A stretch of DNA of 64,000 nt, taken from JAEUNJ01 sp052035955 (lineage in GTDB: Bacteria > Pseudomonadota > Gammaproteobacteria > Burkholderiales > Rhodocyclaceae). This document shows positions 9,540 to 18,720 of this stretch, piece by piece. The stretch lies in the NCBI GenBank assembly GCA_052035955.1, contig JBPOHD010000003.1, forward strand, positions 109,343 through 173,342. Direction: 5' to 3'. The stretch's first letter is position 1. Every line of letters starts with the position of its first letter. The notes beneath the pieces are model-generated. The model was not told where the DNA came from. It made no database searches and saw nothing but the letters and a program-made list of their open reading frames with translations. Both the position numbers and the translations under genes were made by a program.

Positions 9540-10037
9540 TCAGAGGACCAGGGGCCGGTTCGGCAGTTCGTCGGGGTTGTTTCCGGAAGCCGGGAAATGG
9601 GTGGCCAGCAGGCGGCCGGCCGCCTCGACGGCGGTCACGGCGCCTCCCTGCCAATCACCCCGCGCAAAGGCCGACTCCATGCCGCGGCACAGGGCATCCC
9701 ACTCTTCCTGGCGGACCCGGGCGGCGATGCCGCGATCGGCCAGGATCTCCACCCGGCGGTCGGCGAGCTGCACGTAGATCAGCACGCCGCTGTTCTCCTC
9801 GGTATCCCAGACGCCCAGTTGCCCGAACAGTTCCGCCGCCCGTCCGCGGGCGGAAAGGCCCCGGACGAGGCCGCGCAGCGGCAGGCGTCCCTCCACCACG
9901 AAGCGCAGCTCGCCGCGGTGGCCGGCCTCGGCCGCGGCGATGGCGCGGCCGATGGCCTCCAGGGTCGCGGCCGGGAAGCGCCGGCGCACCCACCGGTCGG
10001 GCAGGGAGGCATGGCGCAGCCAGCGGGCCAGGCCCAT
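9540..10037 (-). CDS. TPM-domain protein (no membrane anchor)
   Basis: The 165-aa protein resembles the TPM (YgcG/Psb32-type) fold, with the strand pattern GVLIYVQLADRRVEILADRG and EEWDALCRGMESAFARGDWQ in the second half. It lacks the signal peptide and membrane segments of its neighbour. The ATG at 10037 overlaps the neighbour's stop (TGATG); an ATG two codons upstream (10043) is also possible. TPM proteins next to LemA are a common envelope gene group of poorly known function. Confidence 0.8.
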   Translation of the reverse strand: MGLARWLRHASLPDRWVRRRFPAATLEAIGRAIAAAEAGHRGELRFVVEGRLPLRGLVRGLSARGRAAELFGQLGVWDTEENSGVLIYVQLADRRVEILADRGIAARVRQEEWDALCRGMESAFARGDWQGGAVTAVEAAGRLLATHFPASGNNPDELPNRPLVL

Positions 10038-10888
10038 CACCATCTCCCCGAGGCGCCGCCGCCCCCGAAACCGCCGCCGCCGCCTCCGAATCCGCCTCCG
10101 AATCCTCCGCCGCGTCCGCCGCCGCCCATGAACCCCGGACCGCCGCGCAGGAAGGAGAGGGCGAACAGGATCGCCGCGCCCGCTCCGGCGGCGATCCAGG
10201 AATCGAACATCCACCAGCCGGCAGCGGCGCCTATCGCCGCCGCGGCGAGGGATCCGAGCAGCCCCAGCATGGCGTGCAGGACCGGCGCCAGGACGGCGGC
10301 ACCGAACAACCAGGTCAATGGGTCGCCGGTCCCGCTGCCGCCGGCGGCAGCACCGCCCCGTGCCTCCGCCGGCGCGGGCAGGGCCTCCCCGTCGATGACG
10401 GCCATCACCGCCCGCAGGCCGGCGGTGATGCCGCCTGCGAAATCCCCCTGCCGGAACGCCGGCGTGATGGTGTCGCTGACGATGCGCTTGGCGGTGGCGT
10501 CGTTGAGCGCGCCCTCCAGTCCGTAGCCGACCTCGATGCGCAGCCGCCGGTCGTCCTTGGCGACGATGAGGATCACGCCGTCGTCGATGCCCTTGCGGCC
10601 GATCTTCCAGGTTTCCGCCAGGCGGATCCCGAAGGCCTCGATGGGTTCGGGTCCGGTGGTGGGGAGCATCAGTACCGCGATCTGGGCGCCCTTGCGGGAT
10701 TCGAAGGCCGCCAGTTCGGCCTCGACCGATGCCCGCTGCTCCGCCGTCAGGGTGCCCGTCAGGTCGGTCACCCGGGCGGCCAGGCGGGGAATCGCCACCG
10801 ACCCGGCGTCGGCCGGGGTCGCCGCGCCTGCCCCGGCTCCGGCCAGCAGGCAGGCGAGCAGGACCAGCAGGCGGGCGAGGGACTTCAC
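10037..10888 (-). CDS. YgcG-family TPM-domain membrane protein
   Basis: The 283-aa protein has a signal peptide (MKSLARLLVLLACLLAGAGA), a periplasmic TPM domain (residues ~30-170; IAVLMLPTTGPEPIEAFGIR), two short hydrophobic segments (~200-250) and a Gly-rich tail. This is the standard YgcG architecture. It lies 16 bases after lemA and overlaps the next TPM gene. Family members are linked to envelope or repair functions, but the exact activity is unknown. Confidence 0.88.
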   Translation of the reverse strand: MKSLARLLVLLACLLAGAGAGAATPADAGSVAIPRLAARVTDLTGTLTAEQRASVEAELAAFESRKGAQIAVLMLPTTGPEPIEAFGIRLAETWKIGRKGIDDGVILIVAKDDRRLRIEVGYGLEGALNDATAKRIVSDTITPAFRQGDFAGGITAGLRAVMAVIDGEALPAPAEARGGAAAGGSGTGDPLTWLFGAAVLAPVLHAMLGLLGSLAAAAIGAAAGWWMFDSWIAAGAGAAILFALSFLRGGPGFMGGGGRGGGFGGGFGGGGGGFGGGGASGRW

Positions 10889-10904
10889 GACCGGACGGGG
10901 GGGC

Positions 10905-11507
10905 TTACTTGGCGGCCGGGGCGTCGAACTTGATGACGGGCGGCGTCGAGACCGCCTTCTCGTCCTCGACGGCGAAGTTGGCCTTGGTCTTCCAGCCCAT
11001 GGCCATGGCCGTCAGGTTGTTCGGGAAGGTACGCACGGAGACGTTGTATTCCTGAACGGACTTGATGTAGCGGTTGCGGGCCACGGTGATCCGGTTCTCC
11101 GTCCCCTCGAGCTGGGCCTGGAGGTCGCGGAAATTCGCATCCGCCTTCAGTTGCGGATAGTTCTCGGCGACCACCAGCAGCCGGGAGAGGGCGCCGCCCA
11201 GCTCGCCCTGGGCCTTCTGGAACCTGGCGAAGGCTTCCGGATCGTTGACGAGTTCCGGGGTCGCCTTCATCCCTGCGACGCTGGCCCTCGCCTCGGTGAC
11301 CCGGGTCAACACTTCCTTCTCGTGGGCGGCATAGCCCTGGACCACCGACACCAGGTTGGGAATCAGGTCGGCCCGCCGCTTGTACTGGTTCAGCACCTCG
11401 GACCAGGCCGCCGAGACGGCTTCGTCATTGACCTGGATCTGGTTGTAGCCGCAGCCGGAAAGAAGGGTCGCGGCGAGCAGCAGCAGGGCCATCAGGCGGG
11501 ATTTCAT
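10905..11507 (-). CDS. lemA: LemA-family lipoprotein
   Basis: LemA proteins are membrane-anchored helical bundles found with TPM/YgcG proteins. The ATG at 11507 gives MKSRLMALLLLAATLLSGCG with a lipobox (LLSGC), so it is a predicted lipoprotein of 200 aa. The diagnostic region (YKRRADLIPNLVSVVQGYA) follows, with long amphipathic helices. The frame extends upstream to 11606, but that addition would bury the signal peptide. It is first of a three-gene group. Confidence 0.93.
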   Translation of the reverse strand: MKSRLMALLLLAATLLSGCGYNQIQVNDEAVSAAWSEVLNQYKRRADLIPNLVSVVQGYAAHEKEVLTRVTEARASVAGMKATPELVNDPEAFARFQKAQGELGGALSRLLVVAENYPQLKADANFRDLQAQLEGTENRITVARNRYIKSVQEYNVSVRTFPNNLTAMAMGWKTKANFAVEDEKAVSTPPVIKFDAPAAK

Positions 11508-11610
11508 GGGCAGGCTCCGGGAGGGAAGGGAAGATGCCGGCAATATGGGGCCGCCGACGAAAAAGCTCAAGGGGCAGGACGTCGCTACCGGGGGCGGGCC
11601 CGCCATCCGG

Positions 11611-12174
11611 TCAATGGGCGAACCAGCGGCTCAGGCGGCGGCGCAGGTCCAGCACGACGCGGCGGAAGTTGTCGCCCGGTTCGGCCGGCTCGATCCTGAA
11701 GCCGAGGGACAGGACGAGTCCCGTCATGACGATGTTGTCATTGAGCACGTAGCCCTCCATGCGCGGCAGGCCCCGTTGCCGCGCCTCGCGGATCAGCAGC
11801 GAGAGGATGCGCCGTCCGAGGCCCTGTCGCTGCCAGTCGTCGCCGACGGTGACGGAGAACTCGCAACCGCTCCCGTCCTCGTTGGCGACGAAGCGTCCGC
11901 CGGCCACGGGGGCATCCCCGTCGCCCTCGGAACGCAGGACGATGATCGCGAACTCGCGACCGGGAATCGGCTCCGACAGGCGTTTCACCACGGCATCCGG
12001 CACCCGGGGCGAGCGGGAGAAGAAACGCTGGTAAAGGCTCTGGGGAGACAACTGGTCCAAGCCCCAGCGAATCAGGTCCGCGTCGTCGGGACGGATCGGC
12101 CTCACCCGCAGCGTCTGACCGTCGCGGGCGCGCCAGTGGGCGATTTCGCATCTTTCCGGCAAAACGGCTTCCAT
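11611..12174 (-). CDS. GNAT-family N-acetyltransferase
   Basis: The 187-aa protein has the GNAT acetyl-CoA signature (DDWQRQGLGRRILSLLIREA) and a C-terminal beta strand/helix (GYVLNDNIVMTGLVLSLGF). It resembles the acetyltransferase domain of Pat/YfiQ-type protein acetyltransferases, without the large acyl-CoA synthetase part. The ATG at 12174 (MEAVLPERCEIAHW) is preferred to an upstream in-frame start at 12240, whose added residues are low complexity. The substrate is unknown. Confidence 0.85.
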   Translation of the reverse strand: MEAVLPERCEIAHWRARDGQTLRVRPIRPDDADLIRWGLDQLSPQSLYQRFFSRSPRVPDAVVKRLSEPIPGREFAIIVLRSEGDGDAPVAGGRFVANEDGSGCEFSVTVGDDWQRQGLGRRILSLLIREARQRGLPRMEGYVLNDNIVMTGLVLSLGFRIEPAEPGDNFRRVVLDLRRRLSRWFAH

Positions 12175-12340
12175 GTTCCAAAGATAGGGGCGAACGCCGC
12201 GACCACAAGGCGGATTTCCGCTCCGGCGGGAATCCGGCACACCGGTGCGGCACGCGGATGCCGCCGGAGTCGGCCCTTAACCCCGTTTCCCGGCGATCGT
12301 CGTTTGCAGTGTCGCACCCCCACTTTTCGAGGAGATTGCG

Positions 12341-13138
12341 ATGAAAGCACTGCAAACCCTGGCTGCCGCCACCCTGCTGGCCGGCTGCGCGACCCTGGCC
12401 GATGCCGGATCGACCGCGGACGTGGCCGTGATCGACCGAAGCACCGGCGAACGCCTGCCGACCTGGCGCCACGAAGGCCGTCTCTACGTTGCCGGCACCC
12501 CCGGCAACCGCTATGCCGTAGAACTGCGCAACCGGACCGGCGGGCGCATCCTGGCCGTACTGTCGGTGGATGGCGTCAATGCCGTCACCGGCCAGACCGC
12601 GGCGACGAGCCAGTCCGGCTACGTGCTGGCCCCCGGGAGCCGGGCCGAGATCGCCGGCTGGCGGAAGAGCATGGAAGACGTGGCCGCCTTCTATTTCACG
12701 GCCCTTCCGGACTCCTACGCGGCCCGCACCGGGCGCCCGGACAATGTCGGCGTGATAGGCGTCGCGGTCTATCGGGAACGGGTCGAGCCGCGGCCCGAAC
12801 TCGATGCGCCGCTGTCGCGCCGGGAGGTGGGGCGCGCCGCCGGCGACGTCGGCGGGTCGAATGCAGCGCCCGCCGCCCAGGCCCCGGCGGCGCCCGCGAC
12901 GCGCGACTCGGCGGAAAGCAAGGCCGCGGCCGAGGAACGCCTGGGCACCGGCCATGGCGAACGCATGAACTCGCCGACCCGTTACACCGAGTTCCGGCGC
13001 GCCGGCGAGCGCCCCTACGAGCTGATCACCATCCACTACGATTCCCGCGCCAACCTGGTCGCCCAGGGGATCATTCCCGGACCGCGCCAGCCGCTGCCGC
13101 GGGCCTTTCCCGGCGGATTCGTGCCCGACCCGACCTGA
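12341..13138 (+). CDS. hypothetical lipoprotein
   Basis: The 265-aa secreted protein starts with MKALQTLAAATLLAGCATLA, with lipobox LLAGC. The domain after the signal (residues 25-155) looks like a globular beta fold (YAVELRNRTGGRILAVLSVD). It is followed by an Ala/Pro-rich linker (~165-200) and a C-terminal conserved patch (YELITIHYDSRANLVAQGII). A Shine-Dalgarno sequence (GAGGAG) precedes the ATG. The function is unknown. Confidence 0.8.
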   Translation: MKALQTLAAATLLAGCATLADAGSTADVAVIDRSTGERLPTWRHEGRLYVAGTPGNRYAVELRNRTGGRILAVLSVDGVNAVTGQTAATSQSGYVLAPGSRAEIAGWRKSMEDVAAFYFTALPDSYAARTGRPDNVGVIGVAVYRERVEPRPELDAPLSRREVGRAAGDVGGSNAAPAAQAPAAPATRDSAESKAAAEERLGTGHGERMNSPTRYTEFRRAGERPYELITIHYDSRANLVAQGIIPGPRQPLPRAFPGGFVPDPT

Positions 13139-13203
13139 GCCCGCGTCGCAGGCAGCCCCGCCGCCCCGGCTCCCGGCCTGCGGGAGCCGGTCCATCCGCC
13201 CGG

Positions 13204-15990
13204 TCATCGGATCGGGTCGGCACCCGCCGCGACCGCCGGGGATGCATCCGGCATCCTGGCCGGGGCCGAAAGCCAGCGTGCCAGGCACCGGTACATCTGG
13301 TCGGGGTCCACCGGCTTCCCCACGTGGTCGTCCATGCCCGCGTCCAGGCAGCGCTGCCTGTCCTCCTCGAAGGCGTTGGCGGTCATCGCGACGATGGGCA
13401 GGCCCTGGCGGCCTGGCAGGGCCCGGATCGCCCGGGTGGCGGCGATGCCGTCCATGCGCGGCATCTGCATGTCCATCAGCACGAGGTCGAAGCTTTCCTT
13501 CTCCACCCGTGCCAGGGCCTCCACCCCGTCGTCGGCCACCGTGACCTCCAGGTCGGCAAGGCGCAGGAGTTCGGCGGCAACGTCCTGATTGACCGGGTTG
13601 TCCTCGACCAGCAGGACGCGGGCACCCCGATGGCGCGTCCTGAGCAGTCGTTCCGCATCGGAACCGGACATCGTCCGCTCGCCATCGGGCGAACCGGTTT
13701 CCGCCTGCGGTCTTGCGACGCGGACCGTGAACCAGAAGGTGCTGCCCTGCCCGGGGACGCTATCCACGCCTATCTCGCCGTCCATCATCTCGACCAGGCG
13801 CTTGCTGATCGCCAGGCCCAGGCCGGTGCCGCCGTGCCGGCGCGTGGTGGATCCGTCGGCCTGGGTGAAGGGGAGGAACATGCGCTGCTTGTCCTGTTCC
13901 GTGAGGCCGGGGCCGCTGTCTTCCACTTCCACGCGCAGGGTCCTGCCATCGTCGTCGCCCGCGGCCGCCGAGAAGCGGACCGCCACCCGTCCGGATTCCG
14001 TGAACTTGACGGCATTCCCCGCCAGGTTGAGGACGACCTGGCCCAGGCGAAGCGAATCGCCCAGCAGGGATTCGTCGAGCAGTCCGGGATCGGCCTGGAC
14101 CGAGAACTCCAGTCCCTTCCTCTCCGCCTCCGTGCCCACCAGATTGCGCACCTTGGAGGCGATCTCGCCCAGATGGAAGAGCGAATGTTCCAGCGTCATG
14201 CGTTCCGCCTCGATCCGCGACAGGTCGAGGACGTCGTTGATGATCGCCAGCAGGTGTTGGGAGGCATCGGCCACCTTCCTGAGGCGTTCCTGCAGGCGCG
14301 GGTCGGCGGCGTCGCGGCGGGCCAGGGCGGTCATCCCGATGATCGCGTTCATGGGGGTGCGCAACTCGTGGCTCATGGTGGCGAGGAAGGTGCTCTTCGC
14401 CCGGTTGGCGGCCTCGGCGGTTTCCTTGGCCAGGGAAAGTTCCAGGGTCCGCTGCTCCACCAGTTCCGTCAGGTGGTCCCGGTATTGCCGCAATTCGGCT
14501 TCCGCCCGGTGATGTTCGGTGACGTCCAGGCCGGTGCCCCGATAGCCGCTGAAAGTCCCGTCCTCCGCGAAAACCGGCCGGCCGTTGATCAGCCACCAGC
14601 GGGTTTCCCCCTGCGCCGTGCGGATCGGGTAGATCAAGCCGTTGAAGGGCTCGTGACGGGCGAGGGTCCGGCGATGCTCGATCCAGATGGGGGCGGCCGG
14701 GTCGACGCCCGGCAATTCCCAGCGCCGCTTGCCGGTGAGTTCGCCCGGGTCCCCGCCGGTGCGGGCGTTGAAACTCGGCGAAAGGCTGGTGAAACGGAAA
14801 TCGGCATCCTGCTGCCAGAACCAGTCGGAGCTCATCTCCGCCAGGTCCCTGAAGCGCTGCTCGCTTTCGCGCAATGCCATGTCGCTGGCCGCGAGCCCCA
14901 GCGACATGTCCTGGAGTGCCGACTCGACCTGTCCCCATTCGTCCCTGCGGGGGACGGGAAGCGGCTCCCAGCGTCCGAGGTGACGGAACCGTCCGATGCG
15001 ATCGACGAGGCTCTGCAAGGGGATGCGCAGGCTGCGGCGGGCGATGCGGGACACGATCCAGGTCGTGAGGACGGTGATCGCCAGCGCAACGCCGATGGCA
15101 CCGGTGGTCGCATCGAGCCGCACCTGGCGGATGCGGGTACCGATTCCCGCCGCCTGGCGCGCCGTTTCCCTGTCCGCCGCATCGATCAGCGCCAGCGCGG
15201 CTGCCCGGGAGCGGTCCAGGTCCAGGCGTTGTTCCTCGTCCAGCGCCAGTGCCGCGCTCCAGCGGGCGAAGGTGTCGGCATAACGCCTGAGGTCCGCATC
15301 GATGCGCCGGGCAAGCCGGTTCACCTCCACCGTCGAGGATTGGATCGTCTTCAGTCTCAGGCAGAGGTCGTCGAGGGCCTTGCGGGCCTCCCCCTGGACG
15401 CCGCTTGGCCCCTGCATCGCCGTTTCGCTTTCCTGCCGGGCAGCCATGACGTCGATGGCCAGCAGCGATTCGCGATAACCCGACACCAGGGCCAGCAGCT
15501 GGCGCGCATAGGAGGTATCCGTCTCCTGCCGGGCGCCCTGGACGAGCCAACCGGCGATCAGGGATTCCAGCCGGTCGACGTTGCCGTGCAACGCACGCCG
15601 GAGGTCGGTCCGCTGGTCCCTCACGGCGACCAGCTCCCGGCAATTCGCCACGAACTGGTCCAGATGGGAAGCGAAACCGGCCAGGACCTTCCGCATTTCC
15701 TCGTCGGACCCGGCGGAGACGATGGCCAGGCGGTCGGCAAGTTCCTTCGCCTCCGCGGCACCCCCACGGCTGTGCAGGCAGGTGGCACGCAGGCGATCGA
15801 CCCCGGAAGAGATCTCGGCCAGTTGGCGGGCCTGCCTGGCCCTCGACGCGACCTCCTCCACGCCACGACTGGCGACCTGGGCCGAAAACCCCTCCAGGCG
15901 CGCGTAGTCGCGGAGGAAATAGGCCGCCATCAGCACGAAGGCCAGGCCCGCCATGGCGGCCAGCAGACGAAGCTTGTTGGTGATGGACAT
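13204..15990 (-). CDS. hybrid sensor histidine kinase/response regulator (TorS-like layout)
   Basis: This is a 928-aa membrane hybrid kinase. It has a membrane segment at ~7-27, a long periplasmic helical sensor region to ~290, a second membrane segment (~295-317), a HAMP-like linker, a PAS/PAC domain (~370-490), a HisKA dimerisation helix with the phospho-acceptor His in FLATMSHELRTPMNAI, an HATPase domain (VLNLAGNAVKFTESG; GGTGLGLAISKRLVE) and a C-terminal receiver (VLLVEDNPVNQD; phospho-Asp in LVLMDMQMPRMDG). It starts 31 bases after the periplasmic binding protein gene, so the pair probably forms one signalling operon. No HPt domain or output regulator is nearby. Confidence 0.92.
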   Translation of the reverse strand: MSITNKLRLLAAMAGLAFVLMAAYFLRDYARLEGFSAQVASRGVEEVASRARQARQLAEISSGVDRLRATCLHSRGGAAEAKELADRLAIVSAGSDEEMRKVLAGFASHLDQFVANCRELVAVRDQRTDLRRALHGNVDRLESLIAGWLVQGARQETDTSYARQLLALVSGYRESLLAIDVMAARQESETAMQGPSGVQGEARKALDDLCLRLKTIQSSTVEVNRLARRIDADLRRYADTFARWSAALALDEEQRLDLDRSRAAALALIDAADRETARQAAGIGTRIRQVRLDATTGAIGVALAITVLTTWIVSRIARRSLRIPLQSLVDRIGRFRHLGRWEPLPVPRRDEWGQVESALQDMSLGLAASDMALRESEQRFRDLAEMSSDWFWQQDADFRFTSLSPSFNARTGGDPGELTGKRRWELPGVDPAAPIWIEHRRTLARHEPFNGLIYPIRTAQGETRWWLINGRPVFAEDGTFSGYRGTGLDVTEHHRAEAELRQYRDHLTELVEQRTLELSLAKETAEAANRAKSTFLATMSHELRTPMNAIIGMTALARRDAADPRLQERLRKVADASQHLLAIINDVLDLSRIEAERMTLEHSLFHLGEIASKVRNLVGTEAERKGLEFSVQADPGLLDESLLGDSLRLGQVVLNLAGNAVKFTESGRVAVRFSAAAGDDDGRTLRVEVEDSGPGLTEQDKQRMFLPFTQADGSTTRRHGGTGLGLAISKRLVEMMDGEIGVDSVPGQGSTFWFTVRVARPQAETGSPDGERTMSGSDAERLLRTRHRGARVLLVEDNPVNQDVAAELLRLADLEVTVADDGVEALARVEKESFDLVLMDMQMPRMDGIAATRAIRALPGRQGLPIVAMTANAFEEDRQRCLDAGMDDHVGKPVDPDQMYRCLARWLSAPARMPDASPAVAAGADPIR

Positions 15991-16021
15991 CGACCCCGGA
16001 CCTCTCGGGCGGCGGGCGCCG

Positions 16022-17020
16022 CTAGCGCGTCTTGACCAGTTCCGCCCCCTGCAGGACGATGGGTTTCGGGCGGATTCCCATCCGGTCGAGGGTGTCGATG
16101 TTGATCATGAGCCGGCCGCGGAAATTCCTGGCGACCGGAATGCGGGAGACCGGCGTGCCTCGCAGGGCCTTGAGAAGTTGTTCGGCGGCCAGGCTGCCCT
16201 GTTCCTGTCCCGTCTTGACGACGGCGCAAAGGGCGCCTTCCTCCACATGGTAGGGGTTGGCCCCCAGCACCGGCCCCTTGTACATTCCGAACACCAGGTC
16301 GAATACCTCCCGGTTCACCAGGCGACGTCCCGTTTCGTCGGCGATGCCCTCGAGGCTGTCGATGTAGAGCGCGTCGCAGGATGCCATCGGACGGGAGAAC
16401 TCCTTGAGGTCGGCCACGGTGCGCGCCTTGAAGAAGGAGCCGACCTGGGCCGGGTAATCGGCCTTCTCGCCGGCGACCTGGGCCTCGAGGCCCCGGCCGG
16501 CGGGGCTGTCGCCGACCAGGAAGCAGGCCTTGCGCACCTTCGGCAGGAGTTGCTGGACCAGGGCCAGCGTGCCGGCCACGTGGCCCCGCTCTAGCACGCC
16601 GGAAATGTGCTGGTTCGGGAATCCGTAGGCGGAGGCCTCCGCGTTGACGCCGCAGAACATCACGGGTGTCCGGACCTGGTCCTTCAGGAAGGGAACGACG
16701 AACATGGCCTGGGCATCGTCATCGGCGGCAATGACGCCGTCCGGCTGCAATTCGCGGTAGAGGGCGGCGGCCTGTTCCGCCCGTGCCGGCCCCCCCTGGA
16801 AATCGGCCTTCGTGTTCAGGTAGAAATAGCTGATCTCCGCCATCGGGGCGAGGACCGAGTCGATGCCCTGCCTGATGCCCGCGCACCAGGGATTGTCCTG
16901 CTCGTAGCTCATGACCACGAGAACCTTGAAGGGACCGGCCGCGGCAGCGGCAGACCAGGCCAGCAGGCCCAGCACAAGCAGGGCCAGCCGGCGGGACAGG
17001 GTTCGGATGCCGGTTGTCAT
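16022..17020 (-). CDS. periplasmic binding protein, ABC_sub_bind type (TorT-like partner)
   Basis: The 332-aa exported protein has a signal peptide (residues 1-28, ending SAAAAAGP) and a two-lobe periplasmic binding fold (FKVLVVMSYEQDNPWCAGIR; YRELQPDGVIAADDDAQAMF). No permease or ATPase gene is adjacent. Instead the next gene is a hybrid kinase, so it likely presents a ligand to that sensor, as TorT does for TorS. The ligand is unknown. Confidence 0.85.
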   Translation of the reverse strand: MTTGIRTLSRRLALLVLGLLAWSAAAAAGPFKVLVVMSYEQDNPWCAGIRQGIDSVLAPMAEISYFYLNTKADFQGGPARAEQAAALYRELQPDGVIAADDDAQAMFVVPFLKDQVRTPVMFCGVNAEASAYGFPNQHISGVLERGHVAGTLALVQQLLPKVRKACFLVGDSPAGRGLEAQVAGEKADYPAQVGSFFKARTVADLKEFSRPMASCDALYIDSLEGIADETGRRLVNREVFDLVFGMYKGPVLGANPYHVEEGALCAVVKTGQEQGSLAAEQLLKALRGTPVSRIPVARNFRGRLMINIDTLDRMGIRPKPIVLQGAELVKTR

Positions 17021-17186
17021 GATCGTCGTTCCTGGGGACTCCTTATCTTTTCAGATTACCACCAAGGTCATAGGGTCATGTTGATCCGGCGCAAGGCCGG
17101 CCTTCCTCGGCGGGGGGGGCGGACCGGGACGGCCGGACCGCCCGTGGCGCGGGCCCGCCCGGAACCCGTCCGATCCGCGATGACCC

Positions 17187-17212
17187 GGCGTCGGGGGGCT
17201 CGCCCCGTCGCC
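17187..17212 (-). terminator. hairpin downstream of the flavodoxin gene
   Basis: A GC-rich stem (GGCGTCGGGG with CCCCGTCGCC, one mismatch, 6-base loop) starts 17 bases past the flavodoxin stop on the minus strand. There is no T tract, so it may only stabilise the mRNA end. Confidence 0.3.
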
Positions 17213-17228
17213 TGAATGGGAACGGAGC

Positions 17229-17774
17229 CTAGCGATGCCCCGCGGCCAGCAGGGCAGGGCGGATCGCCGCCAGCCAGGCGTCGATCCGCCCTTCGGTGAG
17301 CGCCTCCTGGCCCACCGGGTCGAGGGCCAGGCCGAGCAGGCGGCCGTCGCGCAGCGCGGCCGATTTTTCGAAGCGGTAGCCGGCGGGATCGGTATGGCCG
17401 ACGACGCTCGCCCCTGCGGCGACGACCGTGTCGTGGAGGATGGCGAGGCCGTCGACGAAATGCCGGGGATACTTCTCCTGTTCCCCCAGGCCGTAGAGGG
17501 CGACGACGATGCCGGTCAGGTCGAGGGCCCCCAGGCGGGGCAGGAACTCCGCCCAGCTGTCGCCCTGCATGCCGGTGGCGCGGCCGGGCAACTCGCCCTC
17601 GCCGTAGGTCGGGCTGCCGAGGATCAGGGCCCGGTAGCGCAGCAGGTCCTCGGGGGCACATCGGCCCACGTTGACCGGCGCGTCGGCCGGGTCGCCCAGT
17701 TTCTTCGCCATCAGCTTGGCGTAGCGTCGCGTGCGGCCCGTGTCGGTGCCGAAGAAGATGCCTATGCTGCCCAT
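17229..17774 (-). CDS. long-chain flavodoxin, NifF-like
   Basis: This is a 181-aa FMN electron carrier. The FMN phosphate loop is FFGTDTGRTRRYAK, followed by LILGSPTYGEGELPG and VALYGLGEQ around the isoalloxazine. The C-terminal pattern GLALDPVGQEALTEGRIDAW closely follows NifF-type flavodoxins that feed nitrogenase. The ATG at 17774 is used because upstream residues are not flavodoxin-like. No nif genes are in view, so the partner is uncertain. Confidence 0.88.
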   Translation of the reverse strand: MGSIGIFFGTDTGRTRRYAKLMAKKLGDPADAPVNVGRCAPEDLLRYRALILGSPTYGEGELPGRATGMQGDSWAEFLPRLGALDLTGIVVALYGLGEQEKYPRHFVDGLAILHDTVVAAGASVVGHTDPAGYRFEKSAALRDGRLLGLALDPVGQEALTEGRIDAWLAAIRPALLAAGHR

Positions 17775-17855
17775 GCCTTCCCTGTCGCCTTTCCCACAAT
17801 CGGGCTTCCGGAACGGTGCCCGCGCAAGACCCAAGCAATCGACGTTCCCGTCCGC

Positions 17856-18605
17856 TCAGGCGGCGAAAACGTCCCAGAGGAGCTTCAGGCCGGTGGCCAG
17901 CAGCAACCAGGCGACCGTCAGGTTGAACCGCCGCTGGTCCAGGCCGTGCAGCAGCCGCAGCCCGATCCGGTAGCCGACGGGAATCACCGGCAGGAGCAGG
18001 GCCGAGGTGAGGAGGTTGCGGAGGTCGAGCAGGCCGAGCCAGGCATAGGGCCCCAGCTTGGCGAAATTGACCACGGAGAAATAGACCACCGTGGTGCCGA
18101 CCATCAGCACCCGGTCCAGGCCCCGCGGCAGCAGGTATTGCATGATCGGCGGCCCGCCGGCGTGGGAGATGAAGCTGGTGAAGCCGGAAACGCAGCTCCA
18201 GAACAGGCCGCTGGCCACCTCGGGCGGCCGCGGCCGCTCCGGGCGGGCGGCGACGCGCAGCCGGTCGACGGCGAAGAGGACGGCCTCGATGCCGATCAGG
18301 CCCTTGATCCAGAGCGGGTCCACGTAGCGGAAGGCCATGGCCCCGATGGCGATGCCGGCCAGGGCGCCGGGCAGGATGATGCGCAGGTGGGCGGCGTCGA
18401 ACTTGCCGCGGAAGACGACCAGGCCGACGGCGTCGATCGCCAGCAGGATAGGCAGCATGATGGCCGCCGCCTGCGGCGCCGAGATGCTGAGGGCCATCAG
18501 CGGCACCGCCAGGCCGCCGGCGGCGCCCCCGAAGCCGGCCTTGGAGATGCCGGCCAGCAGGACGCCGGCGATGGCCGCCAGGTAGAAGAAGGGATCGGTG
18601 ATCAC
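17856..18605 (-). CDS. sulfite exporter TauE/SafE-family permease
   Basis: This 249-aa membrane protein has about eight hydrophobic segments and the repeated TauE/SafE motif (GISKAGFGGAAGGLAVPLMA near the N-terminus; SHAGGPPIMQYLLPR in the middle). Family members carry sulfite, sulfonates or related anions. The GTG at 18605 (VITDPFFYLAAIAG) is chosen because the frame upstream is basic and non-homologous. Confidence 0.9.
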   Translation of the reverse strand: MITDPFFYLAAIAGVLLAGISKAGFGGAAGGLAVPLMALSISAPQAAAIMLPILLAIDAVGLVVFRGKFDAAHLRIILPGALAGIAIGAMAFRYVDPLWIKGLIGIEAVLFAVDRLRVAARPERPRPPEVASGLFWSCVSGFTSFISHAGGPPIMQYLLPRGLDRVLMVGTTVVYFSVVNFAKLGPYAWLGLLDLRNLLTSALLLPVIPVGYRIGLRLLHGLDQRRFNLTVAWLLLATGLKLLWDVFAA

Positions 18606-18720
18606 GGGAGGGCGGGGCGATGCGGGATTCGGGCGACGGCGGGACTTTAGCAGAGCCCGGCGGTTGCATCCCGGCCGTCGCCGTGACATGCTGCCGTCCT
18701 TTCATTTCCCGGAGTCGCAG

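Noticed and set aside
13760..15643. 627-codon minus-strand frame within the hybrid kinase gene
   Set aside because: It overlaps the kinase in another frame of the same strand and is Arg/Pro/Gly-rich noise.
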